This document shows, one piece after another, positions 42,926 through 52,383 of a DNA stretch of 64,000 nt (position 1 is its first letter; each line of letters begins with the position of its first letter). Both the position numbers and the translations under genes were made by a program. The DNA is taken from contig NZ_CP170736.1 in assembly GCF_046115505.1 (NCBI RefSeq), positions 930,001-994,000 of the forward strand. The letters are read 5' to 3'. The notes below the pieces were generated by a model. That model did not search any database. It saw only the letters and a program-made list of their open reading frames with translations, and was not told the origin of the DNA. This DNA is from Dellaglioa kimchii (lineage in GTDB: Bacteria; Bacillota; Bacilli; Lactobacillales; Lactobacillaceae).

Positions 42926-44785
42926 ATGAATTTATCCGAATTAGTACTATACGCCAAGGAAAAATATAATATTATCGAACAATACAAATGGCCTAAATTC
43001 CCTAGTTTTTCGGTGTTGGTAGATCCCAGCACAAATAAATGGGTAGCTGTTTTGATGCGCCAAAAAAACGCTATTTCAGGTGATATAATCGAGCGTTGTG
43101 ACATCAAATACACACAGGAAATACCAACTAACATTTTACCATCATACCTTTCGTCACCTTTTCGAATGCACGGTCCGAAGTGGTTAGGCGTCCATTTTGA
43201 CGACAGTACAAACCCAGATGTTATCTATCGTATTTTTGATAAGGCACTTGAAAAGAACGAACCAAGCGGTAATACCATTGTTCTAAACGCCGAACCTACA
43301 CAACAACAGCAACAATACCACGCGGTTCCTCTGACGTTTAAGAGAATGACTTCTGATGTCAAAGAAAATAAAATCCCTGAAAAAATGATAAAAATGAGCC
43401 AACTCTATGCTTACGGTGATAACTCTTTCAATCAAAAATGCCGTAATTTTTATGTTCAAGGACAATTTATGGCGGACTACGAAGATGATTTCCCCTACAA
43501 TGTCGCCATACACCGCTACTTTACAACCTACCATGATCTTGGTTTGAAACAATTACGCGGTTATTTTAGTTGGCGAACAAACATCCGAAAAGGCATTTAT
43601 CAAAAAATCACGACTTCTCTTGCATACCTATATTTGTATGAGTTGGTTAATGGCATAGGCACATCATCCGTGATAGACAGCCTACAAAAAATAAAAGCAT
43701 TTGAAATCAATTATCTGGACTCCGGTATTGGAGATAACCGTATACGCTTAAACAGTCATAGATGGTTGTTTGAATTAGCAGTAATAAATGGTATAGAACC
43801 AGACACGACGTATCAGTACGCTGATACCGAAAAATTACAAAGAGATAACGCAATCATGATTTTAGGTGATCCAGAAAAGCATGAAGACAAAGCAGTTTTT
43901 GATGCGCTTTGTCTTTTTGGAAAACATAAAATTTTGGCATCAGCTGTCCTTAAAAAACATGAAAAACACGGCACTCAGTTATTCGCTCAGGTGTGGCGAA
44001 CAGCTATAAAAACGGATAATAACTTATTTTCTGCGTGCTTTGGCACAATACATTCTCATCTTTGGTACCCACTAGGCAACGCCGTATATTACCAAGTAAC
44101 GCCACAACAGCCGCTTATATACAAGTTGAATGATATCCGAAAATATACCTACAAAAACAATGCCTGGTACGAACAGAGTTACCAAAAATTTAACTTTCAT
44201 CAAGAAAAGATAGATGGTCTTTTGCGTGAAACAGATCGTATGTTACGACTTTATTTAAAAACTGGTTATCCTTTGAAAGCACGAGATGCAGAAATCTGGG
44301 CAGCACCGTACATTGAAACTGTCGTTGCAGCTGACCGTGATTCTCGTTTGAAAGCAGATAAACCCAAGGTTACCATTCAATTTTCAAATTTAGATAAAAT
44401 TAGAAGCGATGCGTTTGAAACACGAGACAGTTTGTTAACTGACGAAGAAAAAGATACTTCTGAAAACGTATTACCAAAACATAATAACATATTGCCAGCC
44501 ACTGAAAAGACTGGCCTCGAAAAGATACCTGTTATTGATTCAGAGCCTACGCTGTCACTAAGCAAGACTCAGTTAGAATTACTAAGGTTATTAGTTCGAG
44601 GCGAATCTGTCACAGACATGATCCGTGATATGCATGGCATGCCTGAAGTGATTACCGACACGTTAAATGAAACGCTTTTTGATGACATTGGCGACTCAGC
44701 TCTACAATGTGACGGCGATACCATCTTTCTTATTGAAGACTATCGAGACGATTTAATTGAAATAATTGGGAGAAATATGAAATGA
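42926..44785 (+). CDS. sngA: Shango defence protein SngA: YjbR-like + TerB-N/TerB-C protein
   Basis: 619 residues. Residues 1-110 resemble the MmcQ/YjbR double-wing family (YAKEKYNI...W, KWVAVLMRQ, FRMHGPKWLGVHFDD). From ~156 comes a TerB N-terminal module (YAYGDNSFNQKCRNFYVQGQ, YFTTYHDLGLKQLRGYFSWR) and the last ~90 residues match TerB-C (LRLLVRGESV...LNETLFDDIGDSALQ...EDYRDDLIEII). A TerB-domain protein followed by a BrxD-like ATPase and an Lhr-like helicase is the composition of the Shango anti-phage system. Its stop overlaps the next start (ATGA). The name TerB does not imply tellurite resistance. Promoter: see 42758-42788. Confidence 0.8.
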   Translation: MNLSELVLYAKEKYNIIEQYKWPKFPSFSVLVDPSTNKWVAVLMRQKNAISGDIIERCDIKYTQEIPTNILPSYLSSPFRMHGPKWLGVHFDDSTNPDVIYRIFDKALEKNEPSGNTIVLNAEPTQQQQQYHAVPLTFKRMTSDVKENKIPEKMIKMSQLYAYGDNSFNQKCRNFYVQGQFMADYEDDFPYNVAIHRYFTTYHDLGLKQLRGYFSWRTNIRKGIYQKITTSLAYLYLYELVNGIGTSSVIDSLQKIKAFEINYLDSGIGDNRIRLNSHRWLFELAVINGIEPDTTYQYADTEKLQRDNAIMILGDPEKHEDKAVFDALCLFGKHKILASAVLKKHEKHGTQLFAQVWRTAIKTDNNLFSACFGTIHSHLWYPLGNAVYYQVTPQQPLIYKLNDIRKYTYKNNAWYEQSYQKFNFHQEKIDGLLRETDRMLRLYLKTGYPLKARDAEIWAAPYIETVVAADRDSRLKADKPKVTIQFSNLDKIRSDAFETRDSLLTDEEKDTSENVLPKHNNILPATEKTGLEKIPVIDSEPTLSLSKTQLELLRLLVRGESVTDMIRDMHGMPEVITDTLNETLFDDIGDSALQCDGDTIFLIEDYRDDLIEIIGRNMK

Positions 44786-46113
44786 CAAAACAAACTAAAA
44801 AAGTACCAAAGCGCATTGCACAAACAGTATTAAATTCCTTAAAGGGTGGTGTTGTCCCTAGAATCGGACTACCTTACGTTACGGTGGGTAGAAAAAATGA
44901 AATTCAGGCACTTTTACACGATGTCGATATCATATCAGAAGGCGGTGCATCCTTTCGCTTCGTCGTTGGTAGATATGGCTCAGGTAAAAGTTTTCTGATG
45001 CAAACGATTCGTAATTACGTGATGAACAGTGGCTTTATTGTTGTCGATGCAGATTTATCACCAGAACGACGTCTTCAAGGATCAAAAGGTCAAGGCCTTG
45101 CAACCTATCGCGAATTAATCAGCAATCTATCTACAAAAACAAAACCTGAAGGTGGTGCACTTAATTTAATTTTGGATCGTTGGATTAGCAGCGTTCAATC
45201 AAAAGCAGCCAGCGACAGTGGCCTAACTCCAGGTGATCCTCGTCTGACTGCGATTGTAGATCAAAATATTTACACAGTCACTTCCTCAGTCAGTGAACTT
45301 GTATACGGCTTTGAATTTGCTAAATTACTTTCTTCCTATTATCATGCCTATGTCAACGCCGATGATGAACTGAAAGCAAAAGTCATACGCTGGTTCCGTG
45401 GGGAATATGCTTTAAAACGTGAAGCCAAAAAGGACTTAGATATCAATATTATTATTACAGATGACAATTGGTATGAATATTTAAAACTTTTCGCTGCTTT
45501 CTTTAGATTAGCTGGTTATTCTGGCATGCTAATTATGATTGACGAGCTGGTAAACATCTATAAGATTCCAAATAGCATCACGCGTCAATATAACTATGAA
45601 AAACTGTTAACAATGTACAATGATACATTGCAAGGTAAAGCTAAATATCTTGGTATCATCATGGGAACTACTCCACAGGCTATAGAAGATAAGCGTCGTG
45701 GTGTTTATAGTTATGAAGCCTTGCGCTCTCGTTTAGCTGAAGGTAAGTTTTCAAAACCAGGCGCTAGAGATTTGTTGGCCCCGGTCATCAAGTTAGAACC
45801 ATTAACAGCTGAAGAAATGCTAATTCTGTGTGAAAAGTTGGCTATTATGCATGCAGATCTCTATAGTTATGAAAAAAAGATGACAGATGATAACCTCGCC
45901 ACCTTTATCCGAATTGAATATGAACGCATCGGGGCAGATTTAAATATTACCCCACGCGAGATTATCCGTGATTTCATTGAGGTATTAGATATTTTATATC
46001 AAAATCCAAATTTATCCATTGAAACAATATTTAATTCTGATGAGTTTTCTTATGCCAAATCAGAGGCTGTTTCTAACAAAGTGGCTGACAATTTTTCTGA
46101 ATTTACAATTTGA
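44782..46113 (+). CDS. sngB: Shango defence protein SngB: BrxD-like ATPase (DUF2791)
   Basis: 443-residue AAA/STAND-like P-loop ATPase. Walker A GRYGSGKS near residue 62 with FLMQTIRNYV, Walker B LIMIDELVNIYK near 250, and a sensor-like GIIMGTTPQAIEDKRRG. It belongs to the family of BREX ATP-binding protein BrxD, which in type 2 BREX also pairs with a large Lhr-like helicase. It overlaps sngA by four bases and is followed by the helicase after 11 bases, so the three are co-translated. Probable role: ATP-driven loading or activation of the helicase on invading DNA; inferred. Confidence 0.85.
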   Translation: MTKQTKKVPKRIAQTVLNSLKGGVVPRIGLPYVTVGRKNEIQALLHDVDIISEGGASFRFVVGRYGSGKSFLMQTIRNYVMNSGFIVVDADLSPERRLQGSKGQGLATYRELISNLSTKTKPEGGALNLILDRWISSVQSKAASDSGLTPGDPRLTAIVDQNIYTVTSSVSELVYGFEFAKLLSSYYHAYVNADDELKAKVIRWFRGEYALKREAKKDLDINIIITDDNWYEYLKLFAAFFRLAGYSGMLIMIDELVNIYKIPNSITRQYNYEKLLTMYNDTLQGKAKYLGIIMGTTPQAIEDKRRGVYSYEALRSRLAEGKFSKPGARDLLAPVIKLEPLTAEEMLILCEKLAIMHADLYSYEKKMTDDNLATFIRIEYERIGADLNITPREIIRDFIEVLDILYQNPNLSIETIFNSDEFSYAKSEAVSNKVADNFSEFTI

Positions 46114-46124
46114 GAGGTATTCAC

Positions 46125-48368
46125 ATGGATATATATAACCGATATGCGCCCTTTATTCAAGACTACATTTACCGGTCTGGCTGGCGAACCCTGCGTGCTG
46201 TTCAAAATGCGGCCGGAGATGCCATTTTTAACACAAATAAGAATGTTCTTTTAACGGCATCTACTGCTTCTGGGAAAACAGAAGCTGCTTTTTTTCCTAT
46301 TCTAAGCCTACTTGATGAACAACCATCAAGCTCAGTTGGTGTACTGTATATTGCCCCCTTAAAAGCTTTGATTAATGACCAATTTGGTCGATTAAATGAG
46401 CTTTGTGAAGAAGCTGATATTCCAGTCACACGTTGGCATGGGGACGCCCCCCGAAGTCAAAAGCAAAAATTGCTACGCAAACCTGCCGGTATTTTACAAA
46501 TTACACCGGAGTCCTTAGAGGCTTTGATGATAAACAAGTCTATGGAAATCCCTGCCCTTTTTGGTGATTTACGCTTCATTGTCATTGATGAGATACATTC
46601 ACTTTTGCGTTCAGATCGTGGTGGACAAACCTTTTCGCTAATTGAACGCCTCTGTCGACTAGCGGGCAGTAATCCAAGACGAATAGGATTATCAGCTACA
46701 ATCGGAAATCCAAAAGCGGCGGGCAAATTTCTTGCCGCAGGTAGTGGCAGAGAAACTATCATCCCAAAGTTTGACGGTGGAAAAGAAGTATGGCGACTGT
46801 CAATCGAACACTTTTTTAATTCAGAACCGCAAGCTAATGAGACAATAAATAGTGTGATAACAGCCCCACCTACCTCTGCTTTAGAACCTGCCACAGATAA
46901 AGCTCCCAAGGCAGCAAATCCAGGTATAGGCTATATTTTTGAACACACACGTGGCAAAAAATGCCTCATTTTTACTAACTCGCGAGAAGAGTGTGAATTA
47001 GTCTGTCAAAATTTACGACAGTACTGTGAAGTCAACAACGAACCGGATCGTTTTCTTATTCATCATGGAAACCTTTCAACAGCATATCGCGAAAGTGCTG
47101 AAGAAGCTATGAAAGATGCTGATTCTCTCATGAGCGTCTGTGCCACCGCAACACTAGAACTTGGTATCGACATTGGTAGACTAGAACGTGCCTTTCAGCT
47201 AGATGCACCATTTACGGTTTCCGGATTTTTACAGCGTATGGGCAGAACGGGCAGAAGAGGTGACCCTTCTGAAATGTGGTTTGTTATGCGCGAAGATCAT
47301 CCAGAAGCTCGTGCTATGCTGCCAGATATGATACCCTGGTACCTTATTCAGGGTATCGCTCTCGTACAATTATATATCGAAGAACGTTTTGTAGAACCAC
47401 CCCAAACAGACAAATTGCCTTTTTCACTGCTTTATCACCAAACAATGAGTACATTGGCATCATCTGGCGAAATGACACTTGCTGAACTTGCTTCACGCGT
47501 CCTAACGCTTTCTGCTTTTCATCGAATTAATCAAGAGGACTTTGGAATTTTACTGCGTCATCTGATCACAATTGATCATATCAATCGTACCGAAAATGGC
47601 GGTGTAATTGTTGGTCTTGCTGGTGAACGCATTGTTAACAACTACAAGTTTTATGGGGTCTTTCAAGAAAACATCGAATATGCAGTCCGTGCAGGATCGG
47701 AAGAGTTAGGTACAATTGTCAAGCCACCACCAGTCAGTGACAAGATTGCCATAGCGGGACGTGTATGGGTTGTCGATGAAGTTGATCACAAACGTCGTGA
47801 GGTATACTGTACGCTTGTTAAAGGTAATAAACCAGCCTACTTCGGAGATGTCGCTGGGGACATACATACCAGAATCCTAGAACGTATGCACGATGTCCTT
47901 GCAGAACAAAAAGATTATTCCTACTTAATGCCACAAGCTAGAGGCCGTCTAACAGAAGCCAGAGAAACGTTTAAAAAGGCAGAAATGGCTAATCGTCCAC
48001 TGGTTCATCTTGGTGGCAAAATGTGGGCATTGTTTCCATGGCTTGGCAGTTACGCGTTCCTTGCGCTTGAGCGGTTTCTGAAAATCCGTTGTGGTAAACG
48101 TCTTGGGTTGAAAGGCATGAATTCATCACGACCATATTACCTACAATTTACCATGGCTGTCAGTGAAGCAGAATTTTATAAAATCGTAGCAGAAGAAGCA
48201 GCTACCGATTTTGAACCTTTGGCATTGGTATATGAAAAAGAAGTGCCTGTTTTTGAAAAATATGATGAATATGTACCAGAAGAATTAATTCGTAAAGGAT
48301 TTGCAAACGGTATCTTAGATCTCAAAGGAATGCAGAATCGCGTGCTTAGTTGGCAAAAACATCTCTAA
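46125..48368 (+). CDS. sngC: Shango defence protein SngC: Lhr-like DEAD/DEAH helicase
   Basis: 747 residues. The start was moved to ATG 46125 (MDIYNRYAPF), seven bases after GAGAGG; the TTG at 46110 precedes that site. Superfamily 2 motifs: Walker A TASTASGKTEAAF near residue 46, DEIHSLLRSDRGGQ near 154, SATIGNP, ATLELGIDIG and LQRMGRTGRRG. The C-terminal ~250 residues resemble the Lhr/BrxHI-type extension. G+C and codon use (GGC, GCG, CGT mix) differ from core neighbours, a sign of transfer. Followed by a terminator. No nuclease domain is evident. Confidence 0.85.
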   Translation: MDIYNRYAPFIQDYIYRSGWRTLRAVQNAAGDAIFNTNKNVLLTASTASGKTEAAFFPILSLLDEQPSSSVGVLYIAPLKALINDQFGRLNELCEEADIPVTRWHGDAPRSQKQKLLRKPAGILQITPESLEALMINKSMEIPALFGDLRFIVIDEIHSLLRSDRGGQTFSLIERLCRLAGSNPRRIGLSATIGNPKAAGKFLAAGSGRETIIPKFDGGKEVWRLSIEHFFNSEPQANETINSVITAPPTSALEPATDKAPKAANPGIGYIFEHTRGKKCLIFTNSREECELVCQNLRQYCEVNNEPDRFLIHHGNLSTAYRESAEEAMKDADSLMSVCATATLELGIDIGRLERAFQLDAPFTVSGFLQRMGRTGRRGDPSEMWFVMREDHPEARAMLPDMIPWYLIQGIALVQLYIEERFVEPPQTDKLPFSLLYHQTMSTLASSGEMTLAELASRVLTLSAFHRINQEDFGILLRHLITIDHINRTENGGVIVGLAGERIVNNYKFYGVFQENIEYAVRAGSEELGTIVKPPPVSDKIAIAGRVWVVDEVDHKRREVYCTLVKGNKPAYFGDVAGDIHTRILERMHDVLAEQKDYSYLMPQARGRLTEARETFKKAEMANRPLVHLGGKMWALFPWLGSYAFLALERFLKIRCGKRLGLKGMNSSRPYYLQFTMAVSEAEFYKIVAEEAATDFEPLALVYEKEVPVFEKYDEYVPEELIRKGFANGILDLKGMQNRVLSWQKHL

Positions 48369-48444
48369 ACAGAGATTCTAAAATATCAATGTGATAATAA
48401 ACTAATTAGTTATCTACTTCAACAACGCTACTAAATCATCCGGC

Positions 48445-48488
48445 ACATGACGTGGTCCTCTGATAGAGGTCGCGCCATGTTTTTTTTA
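48445..48488 (+). terminator. Terminator of the Shango operon
   Basis: Imperfect G+C-rich hairpin ACATGACGTGGTCCTCT/AGAGGTCGCGCCATGT followed by T8, 77 bases after sngC. Confidence 0.75.
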
Positions 48489-48675
48489 TTTCTCTAAGGT
48501 AAATGCTTGCTCATCATACGTTGTTATCAAATGTAAATGCATCATATACTTCATCGAAATATGCTTATCATGATGCGGATAAGCATCCTTGGCTTTGACA
48601 ACTAAACATTTATAAATGATCGCTTAAATTGGCGCCGTAACAGACACATAAACAACATCATTTTCTTTAATATAT
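48486..48675 (-). pseudogene. 3' remnant of an EVE-domain gene
   Basis: A degraded minus-strand frame reads KENDVVYVSVTAPI, a stop codon (TAA), then AIIYKCLVVKAKDAYPHHDK and ISMKYMMHLHLITTYDEQAF, ending at TAA 48486. The pattern DVVYVxVxAP-AIIYKCxV-ISMKxxMxIxL-YDxxxFT is that of C-terminal EVE (PUA-like) domains that bind modified bases and often belong to modification-dependent restriction systems. The N-terminal part and start are missing. Confidence 0.6.
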
Positions 48676-48681
48676 ATGTAT

Positions 48682-48717
48682 AAAAAAGAAGGCTCGCATT
48701 ACGAGCCTTCTTTTTTT
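48682..48717 (-). terminator. Terminator of the accessory MFS gene
   Basis: AAAAAAGAAGGCTCG/CGAGCCTTCTTTTTT with a five-base CATTA loop; works leftward after the MFS gene. Confidence 0.85.
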
Positions 48718-48774
48718 GAAAACTTGAAAGTTTCCGAGACTATTCAAATTAAGTTCATCACATTGTTCCTAGTA

Positions 48775-49941
48775 CTAATCATGTCTAATCGCACTGTTCA
48801 AAGCATTATGATTAAAAAAATAGATACTAAAAGCTACTGGAACAATTAAAATCATAACTGGAAAAAGTAATTTTATTGGTAAAATAGTTGTAATAATGCC
48901 ACCTAAAATTGGTCCTAAAGACATTCCTATGTCACTCCCCAAATAGTAAGTTGCAGTAGCCAGCCCCTGTTCCCGCAAAGGCGCTAATAATAGTGCTGTA
49001 GACTGGCAAACAGAAACCATTGTTCCAAACCCAATGGCCATCAAAGCCGCAGCTAACGCCATCTCTAAATTGTTATGCATTATGGTTAAGAAAAAAAGAT
49101 AGCCTACAGTCACAATCATACAGATATAAAACCAAACACCAAAGGGAATACTGTCAAAATAGTTTTTTAGTAAAATTCGACTAAAAATCAAAACAATTGA
49201 ATAAATTACAAAAAATAAGCTAACAGTAATATTTAGATTACTTGCTCGAACATACATTACAATATCAGCCTGGACCGCAAAATATGGAATAGAAATTAAG
49301 GCAAAAATTGATGCAACCGGTAATGCACTTCGTTGAATCAGCTTAAAATGTGTCGTTTCCTTACGAACGAAAGATGGCATGGCTCGATTATCAATAAACT
49401 GAATTGAAATTACCACGGCAACCGCGCTGACAGCGGCCAAAAGAAAAATCATTTTATACCCTACTTTTTGATATATCTCAAGTGACAAGACTGGGGCAAC
49501 TGCCATAGAAAGAGCATTTACCAACCCATAATACCCCATCGCCGCACCGACACGTTGGCGCGGCACCAAGAACGCCAACCAGGTCGCCAAGCATACAGTA
49601 CATAAGACAAAACCAACTCCATTAATGACTCTAAAAAAGAATAACCAGGCAGTATTAAAAGAAAACATATATCCAAAATCACTAATTGCACATAGAATAC
49701 CACCAATAAATGTTAACCCATATTTTGATATTTTATCGGTAAGATTTCCAGCAATAGGTCTTAAAAACAATGAAGTAATACTCATAATACCAACAATTAA
49801 ACCTGCTAGAGTACTAGTAATACCTAAATGTGTAACATAGCCACTGATTAACGGATTTACCGACTGAATACTAAATTGATAGAAAAAAGTGGCTATCATT
49901 ACATAAATAACGTCTTTAGAAATAAATGTTTTTCGGTCCAA
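48775..49941 (-). CDS. MFS transporter
   Basis: About 388 residues with 12 predicted helices. The start was set at TTG 49941 (MDRKTFISKDVIYVMIA), about 10 bases after GGGGAG; the frame continues upstream to TTG 50022 but those 27 residues are unlike MFS N-termini and lack a good site. MFS loop motif appears as RPIAGNLTDKISKYG after helix 2. It resembles the group of small-molecule exporters with a LNRKTF-type N-terminus. Substrate unknown. Neighbour of a carboxylesterase, without shared promoter evidence. Confidence 0.82.
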   Translation of the reverse strand: MDRKTFISKDVIYVMIATFFYQFSIQSVNPLISGYVTHLGITSTLAGLIVGIMSITSLFLRPIAGNLTDKISKYGLTFIGGILCAISDFGYMFSFNTAWLFFFRVINGVGFVLCTVCLATWLAFLVPRQRVGAAMGYYGLVNALSMAVAPVLSLEIYQKVGYKMIFLLAAVSAVAVVISIQFIDNRAMPSFVRKETTHFKLIQRSALPVASIFALISIPYFAVQADIVMYVRASNLNITVSLFFVIYSIVLIFSRILLKNYFDSIPFGVWFYICMIVTVGYLFFLTIMHNNLEMALAAALMAIGFGTMVSVCQSTALLLAPLREQGLATATYYLGSDIGMSLGPILGGIITTILPIKLLFPVMILIVPVAFSIYFFNHNALNSAIRHD

Positions 49942-50248
49942 GTCCTTGTATCTCCCCTTATTCGTTCTAAGTCCTAGAAAATCCTCAAATGTTTCACAAT
50001 AATATATAGTTTTCTCCGCCAATTATTCAGAAATGCAAAATCTATAATTAATCCGAACAAAATTTAAAAGGTCAAAAAATTATGCCTTACTATCAAAAAC
50101 AATCACTGCTAGTTTTAGCCTCGGGGCGTCTACGGAAGCAGGAATCCAACACATTTTTAAACTATAGTCATACTGGTTATCTCTGAAAAATACCAATTTG
50201 AGTCAGCTAACCAACAATGAATTGTCCTGCACTTTTTGCTCTAAACTA
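49942..50248. other. Intergenic stretch with an element-end repeat
   Basis: No gene. AATTAATCCGAAC (50046-50058) plus AAAAGGTCA (50066-50074) repeats the arrangement seen at 31196-31231 in the inserted segment, with a shorter middle. The rest shows no recognisable structure. Confidence 0.4.
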
Positions 50249-51670
50249 TTAAGGACGGTCTATTCCTTTAAATATTTCAAGAATATCCAAACTATGTTTT
50301 GTAGCATCATAAGGCATGTTTCCAATTCCTTTAGCACTTATTTTATCTACCTTAACAGCATCCCAAGTAAGATCGGAATGACCTTCCGCCATATTTAATA
50401 ACGTGTCTTTAATATAATTGTCCCGATCAATTTGTTCTTGACTGGCATTGGGGCTAATCTGTCCAACAATGCCGTACATCTCTGTTCCATGGACAGCGAC
50501 TTCTGCTCCTTTGACAGGTGCAACAACTAACACATGTGATGTTCCACCTGCATTAGCATGAGCCACTGCCCCGCGAATTTGGGGTAATGTAAAGGATAAA
50601 TGCGTTAATAATAATCCCCTCACCTCTACAGGCTTCAAAGTATCATCAGCAAAGGAATTGATTACTTGTTGGGCTCTAGTTAAAGGAATACGCATACTAT
50701 GGGCAAATTGCTCTGTAAGCCTGTCAAGGGTCACTGGATCAAAATCTTTTGTCCGATTTAAGACCCAATAAAAAGTTTCTTCTGTGGTACTACTAAATAG
50801 AATATCTACATCTTTGTGTTTCCCAGATTCAAGAACATGCATCGGGTGATCAGCTATAACCCCATTTATTATTTGACTATCGTCAGTAACAGCTATCACA
50901 TCATTGTCAACGCCATGTGGAGTACCCGGATCAGGTGATTGAGTTGCATTCATAGCTTCAGCTAATTCATAAGCATCGACCTGTAATAAGTGCTCTGGAT
51001 TATTAACACAGTCAAAATGTTTTAACACTTTTAGAGCACGCTCTTGCGCCACCCATTGAGGCACTAATCGAGAAGGCATACCAGAAAAAGCTGCTAAATG
51101 ATGATAAAGATTGTCAGCACTAGGCGCTGATAATAGTTCTAATGTTGAAAAAGCACCTGCACTATGTCCCGTAACTGTAACATTATTAGCATCACCGCCA
51201 AAATAAGCAATATTTTTTTTAATCCATTTAAGAGCCATTATTATATCTTTAAGACCAAGGTTAGTTGCATCTTTTAATTTACCACCATACTGTGCTAGTG
51301 ATAACCAACCAAATGGTCCAAGGCGATAATTAATAGAAACGCCTATCACACGACCAGTACTAGCTAGTCCTGATACGTCAGAAACTGCTTGTGTATTTGA
51401 TCCTAACACCCAGCCACCACCAAAAATATAAACAACAACTGGTAATGGTTCCTCCCCCATGTCTTCAGGGGCCCAAATATTAAGGTTTAGACAATCTTCG
51501 CTAAGTCCGCTAACGGCTCCCAGCCAACTTGTATCGCCAGCCTGCAAAGGTGCTGGTCCATACTTAACATACTGCTTTGTTTCATCAAAAGGAACCAACT
51601 CTGGTTCAGCAAATCTTTCAGCTTTGGCATAGGGAACGCCTAACCAACTGTGTACTTTATGTGTCGTCAT
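50249..51670 (-). CDS. Type-B carboxylesterase
   Basis: 473-residue alpha/beta hydrolase of the carboxylesterase type B family. Oxyanion segment YIFGGGWVLGSN, signature EDCLNLNIW, nucleophile Ser170 in VTGHSAGAF, acid Glu in SSTTEETFYW and His in VHGTEMYGIVG. No signal peptide, so it is cytoplasmic. Probably hydrolyses short-chain esters; natural substrate unknown. A degenerate MerR-like promoter (TTGACC, 20-bp spacer, TACAAG; 51740-51771 minus strand) lies about 70 bases upstream. Confidence 0.88.
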   Translation of the reverse strand: MTTHKVHSWLGVPYAKAERFAEPELVPFDETKQYVKYGPAPLQAGDTSWLGAVSGLSEDCLNLNIWAPEDMGEEPLPVVVYIFGGGWVLGSNTQAVSDVSGLASTGRVIGVSINYRLGPFGWLSLAQYGGKLKDATNLGLKDIIMALKWIKKNIAYFGGDANNVTVTGHSAGAFSTLELLSAPSADNLYHHLAAFSGMPSRLVPQWVAQERALKVLKHFDCVNNPEHLLQVDAYELAEAMNATQSPDPGTPHGVDNDVIAVTDDSQIINGVIADHPMHVLESGKHKDVDILFSSTTEETFYWVLNRTKDFDPVTLDRLTEQFAHSMRIPLTRAQQVINSFADDTLKPVEVRGLLLTHLSFTLPQIRGAVAHANAGGTSHVLVVAPVKGAEVAVHGTEMYGIVGQISPNASQEQIDRDNYIKDTLLNMAEGHSDLTWDAVKVDKISAKGIGNMPYDATKHSLDILEIFKGIDRP

Positions 51671-51739
51671 TTCTATCTACTCCAATTTAAATTATTTATG
51701 TTATCTGACTGATTATTCCGATTTGTATTAATAATTATT

Positions 51740-51771
51740 CTTGTAAAACTTTTTCGCAACATCAAGGTCAA
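51740..51771 (-). promoter_or_regulatory. Degenerate MerR-like promoter before the carboxylesterase
   Basis: Minus strand TTGACC, 20-bp spacer containing TTGATGTTGCG, TACAAG. Similar in kind to the 19-bp spacer promoters nearby but with a poor -10. Confidence 0.3.
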
Positions 51772-51851
51772 TGTGAAGCAAAACCTATTTTGTCGGTATT
51801 CTTTTGAAAATCACTAATTGTGTATATTTTGTACCTTCAAAATAGTTAATA

Positions 51852-51883
51852 GACCTTTATTCAGTATACCCTGAATAAAGGTC
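51852..51883 (-). terminator. Hairpin after the NTF2-like gene
   Basis: GACCTTTATTCAG and CTGAATAAAGGTC pair perfectly over 13 bp around TATACC; no clear T run, so it may be an mRNA-end stabiliser rather than an efficient terminator. Confidence 0.5.
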
Positions 51884-51895
51884 AACTTCACCTTT

Positions 51896-52324
51896 TTAAA
51901 CAATACTTTTAGCTTTACCGAAGTCCATATCCATTGGTCGAATAAATGACCAAGTTGAGTGGATTACTTTCCAGCCATCTTCTTCTTTTTGATAAACTTC
52001 AATACAATTGTATTGCATATCAATCAATGTCGTTTTTGCATATAATTGATATGTTAAAACTGCCATATCATCGACTGCTTGCACTCGTGGGTATTCAAAA
52101 TCGTAACTGTCAGCAAATAGTTTTCCTTCAACATTAGCTAAAACTGATTCTTTTATGTCTTCATAACTATCAACACGTCTTTTAACAGCACCATCAAAAT
52201 ACGAAAACTGTTTTTGTGACCAAATATTTAGGTAACCCGAAGTATCCCCTTTGAACCACTTATCCAACGCACCCTTTTCTAGTGCAATAATCTCTTCATT
52301 TAATTTGTTATTTGTATTAACCAT
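51896..52324 (-). CDS. NTF2-like (SnoaL/DUF4440) protein
   Basis: 142 residues. Pattern of the NTF2-like superfamily: N-terminal helix EIIALEKGALDKWFKGDTSG, then VKRRVDSYEDIKESV and the strands DDMAVLTYQLYAKT and EEDGWKVIHSTWSFIRP. Members act as small enzymes or ligand binders; no catalytic role can be assigned. AAGGAG precedes the ATG. The nearest promoter is the MerR-type one at 52567-52597, with a decayed gene between. Confidence 0.8.
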   Translation of the reverse strand: MVNTNNKLNEEIIALEKGALDKWFKGDTSGYLNIWSQKQFSYFDGAVKRRVDSYEDIKESVLANVEGKLFADSYDFEYPRVQAVDDMAVLTYQLYAKTTLIDMQYNCIEVYQKEEDGWKVIHSTWSFIRPMDMDFGKAKSIV

Positions 52325-52383
52325 TTTTTTCTCCTTATTTATAAATTGCGCTAATCATTGTTAACAATAACTTGACCAATTGA

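Larger units (their letters stand above)
48369..48774. other. 406-base gene-poor stretch after the Shango operon
   Basis: Holds the Shango terminator, a decayed EVE-domain gene end on the minus strand and the terminator of the leftward MFS gene; no intact gene. Confidence 0.55.

Noticed and set aside
42926..44785. Tellurite-resistance function for the TerB-domain protein
   Set aside because: TerB-N/TerB-C modules beside BrxD-like ATPase and Lhr-like helicase indicate phage defence; no other ter genes occur.
42926..48368. A BREX system
   Set aside because: BrxD- and helicase-like proteins are shared, but the PglX methyltransferase, PglZ phosphatase and BrxC-type ATPase are all absent.
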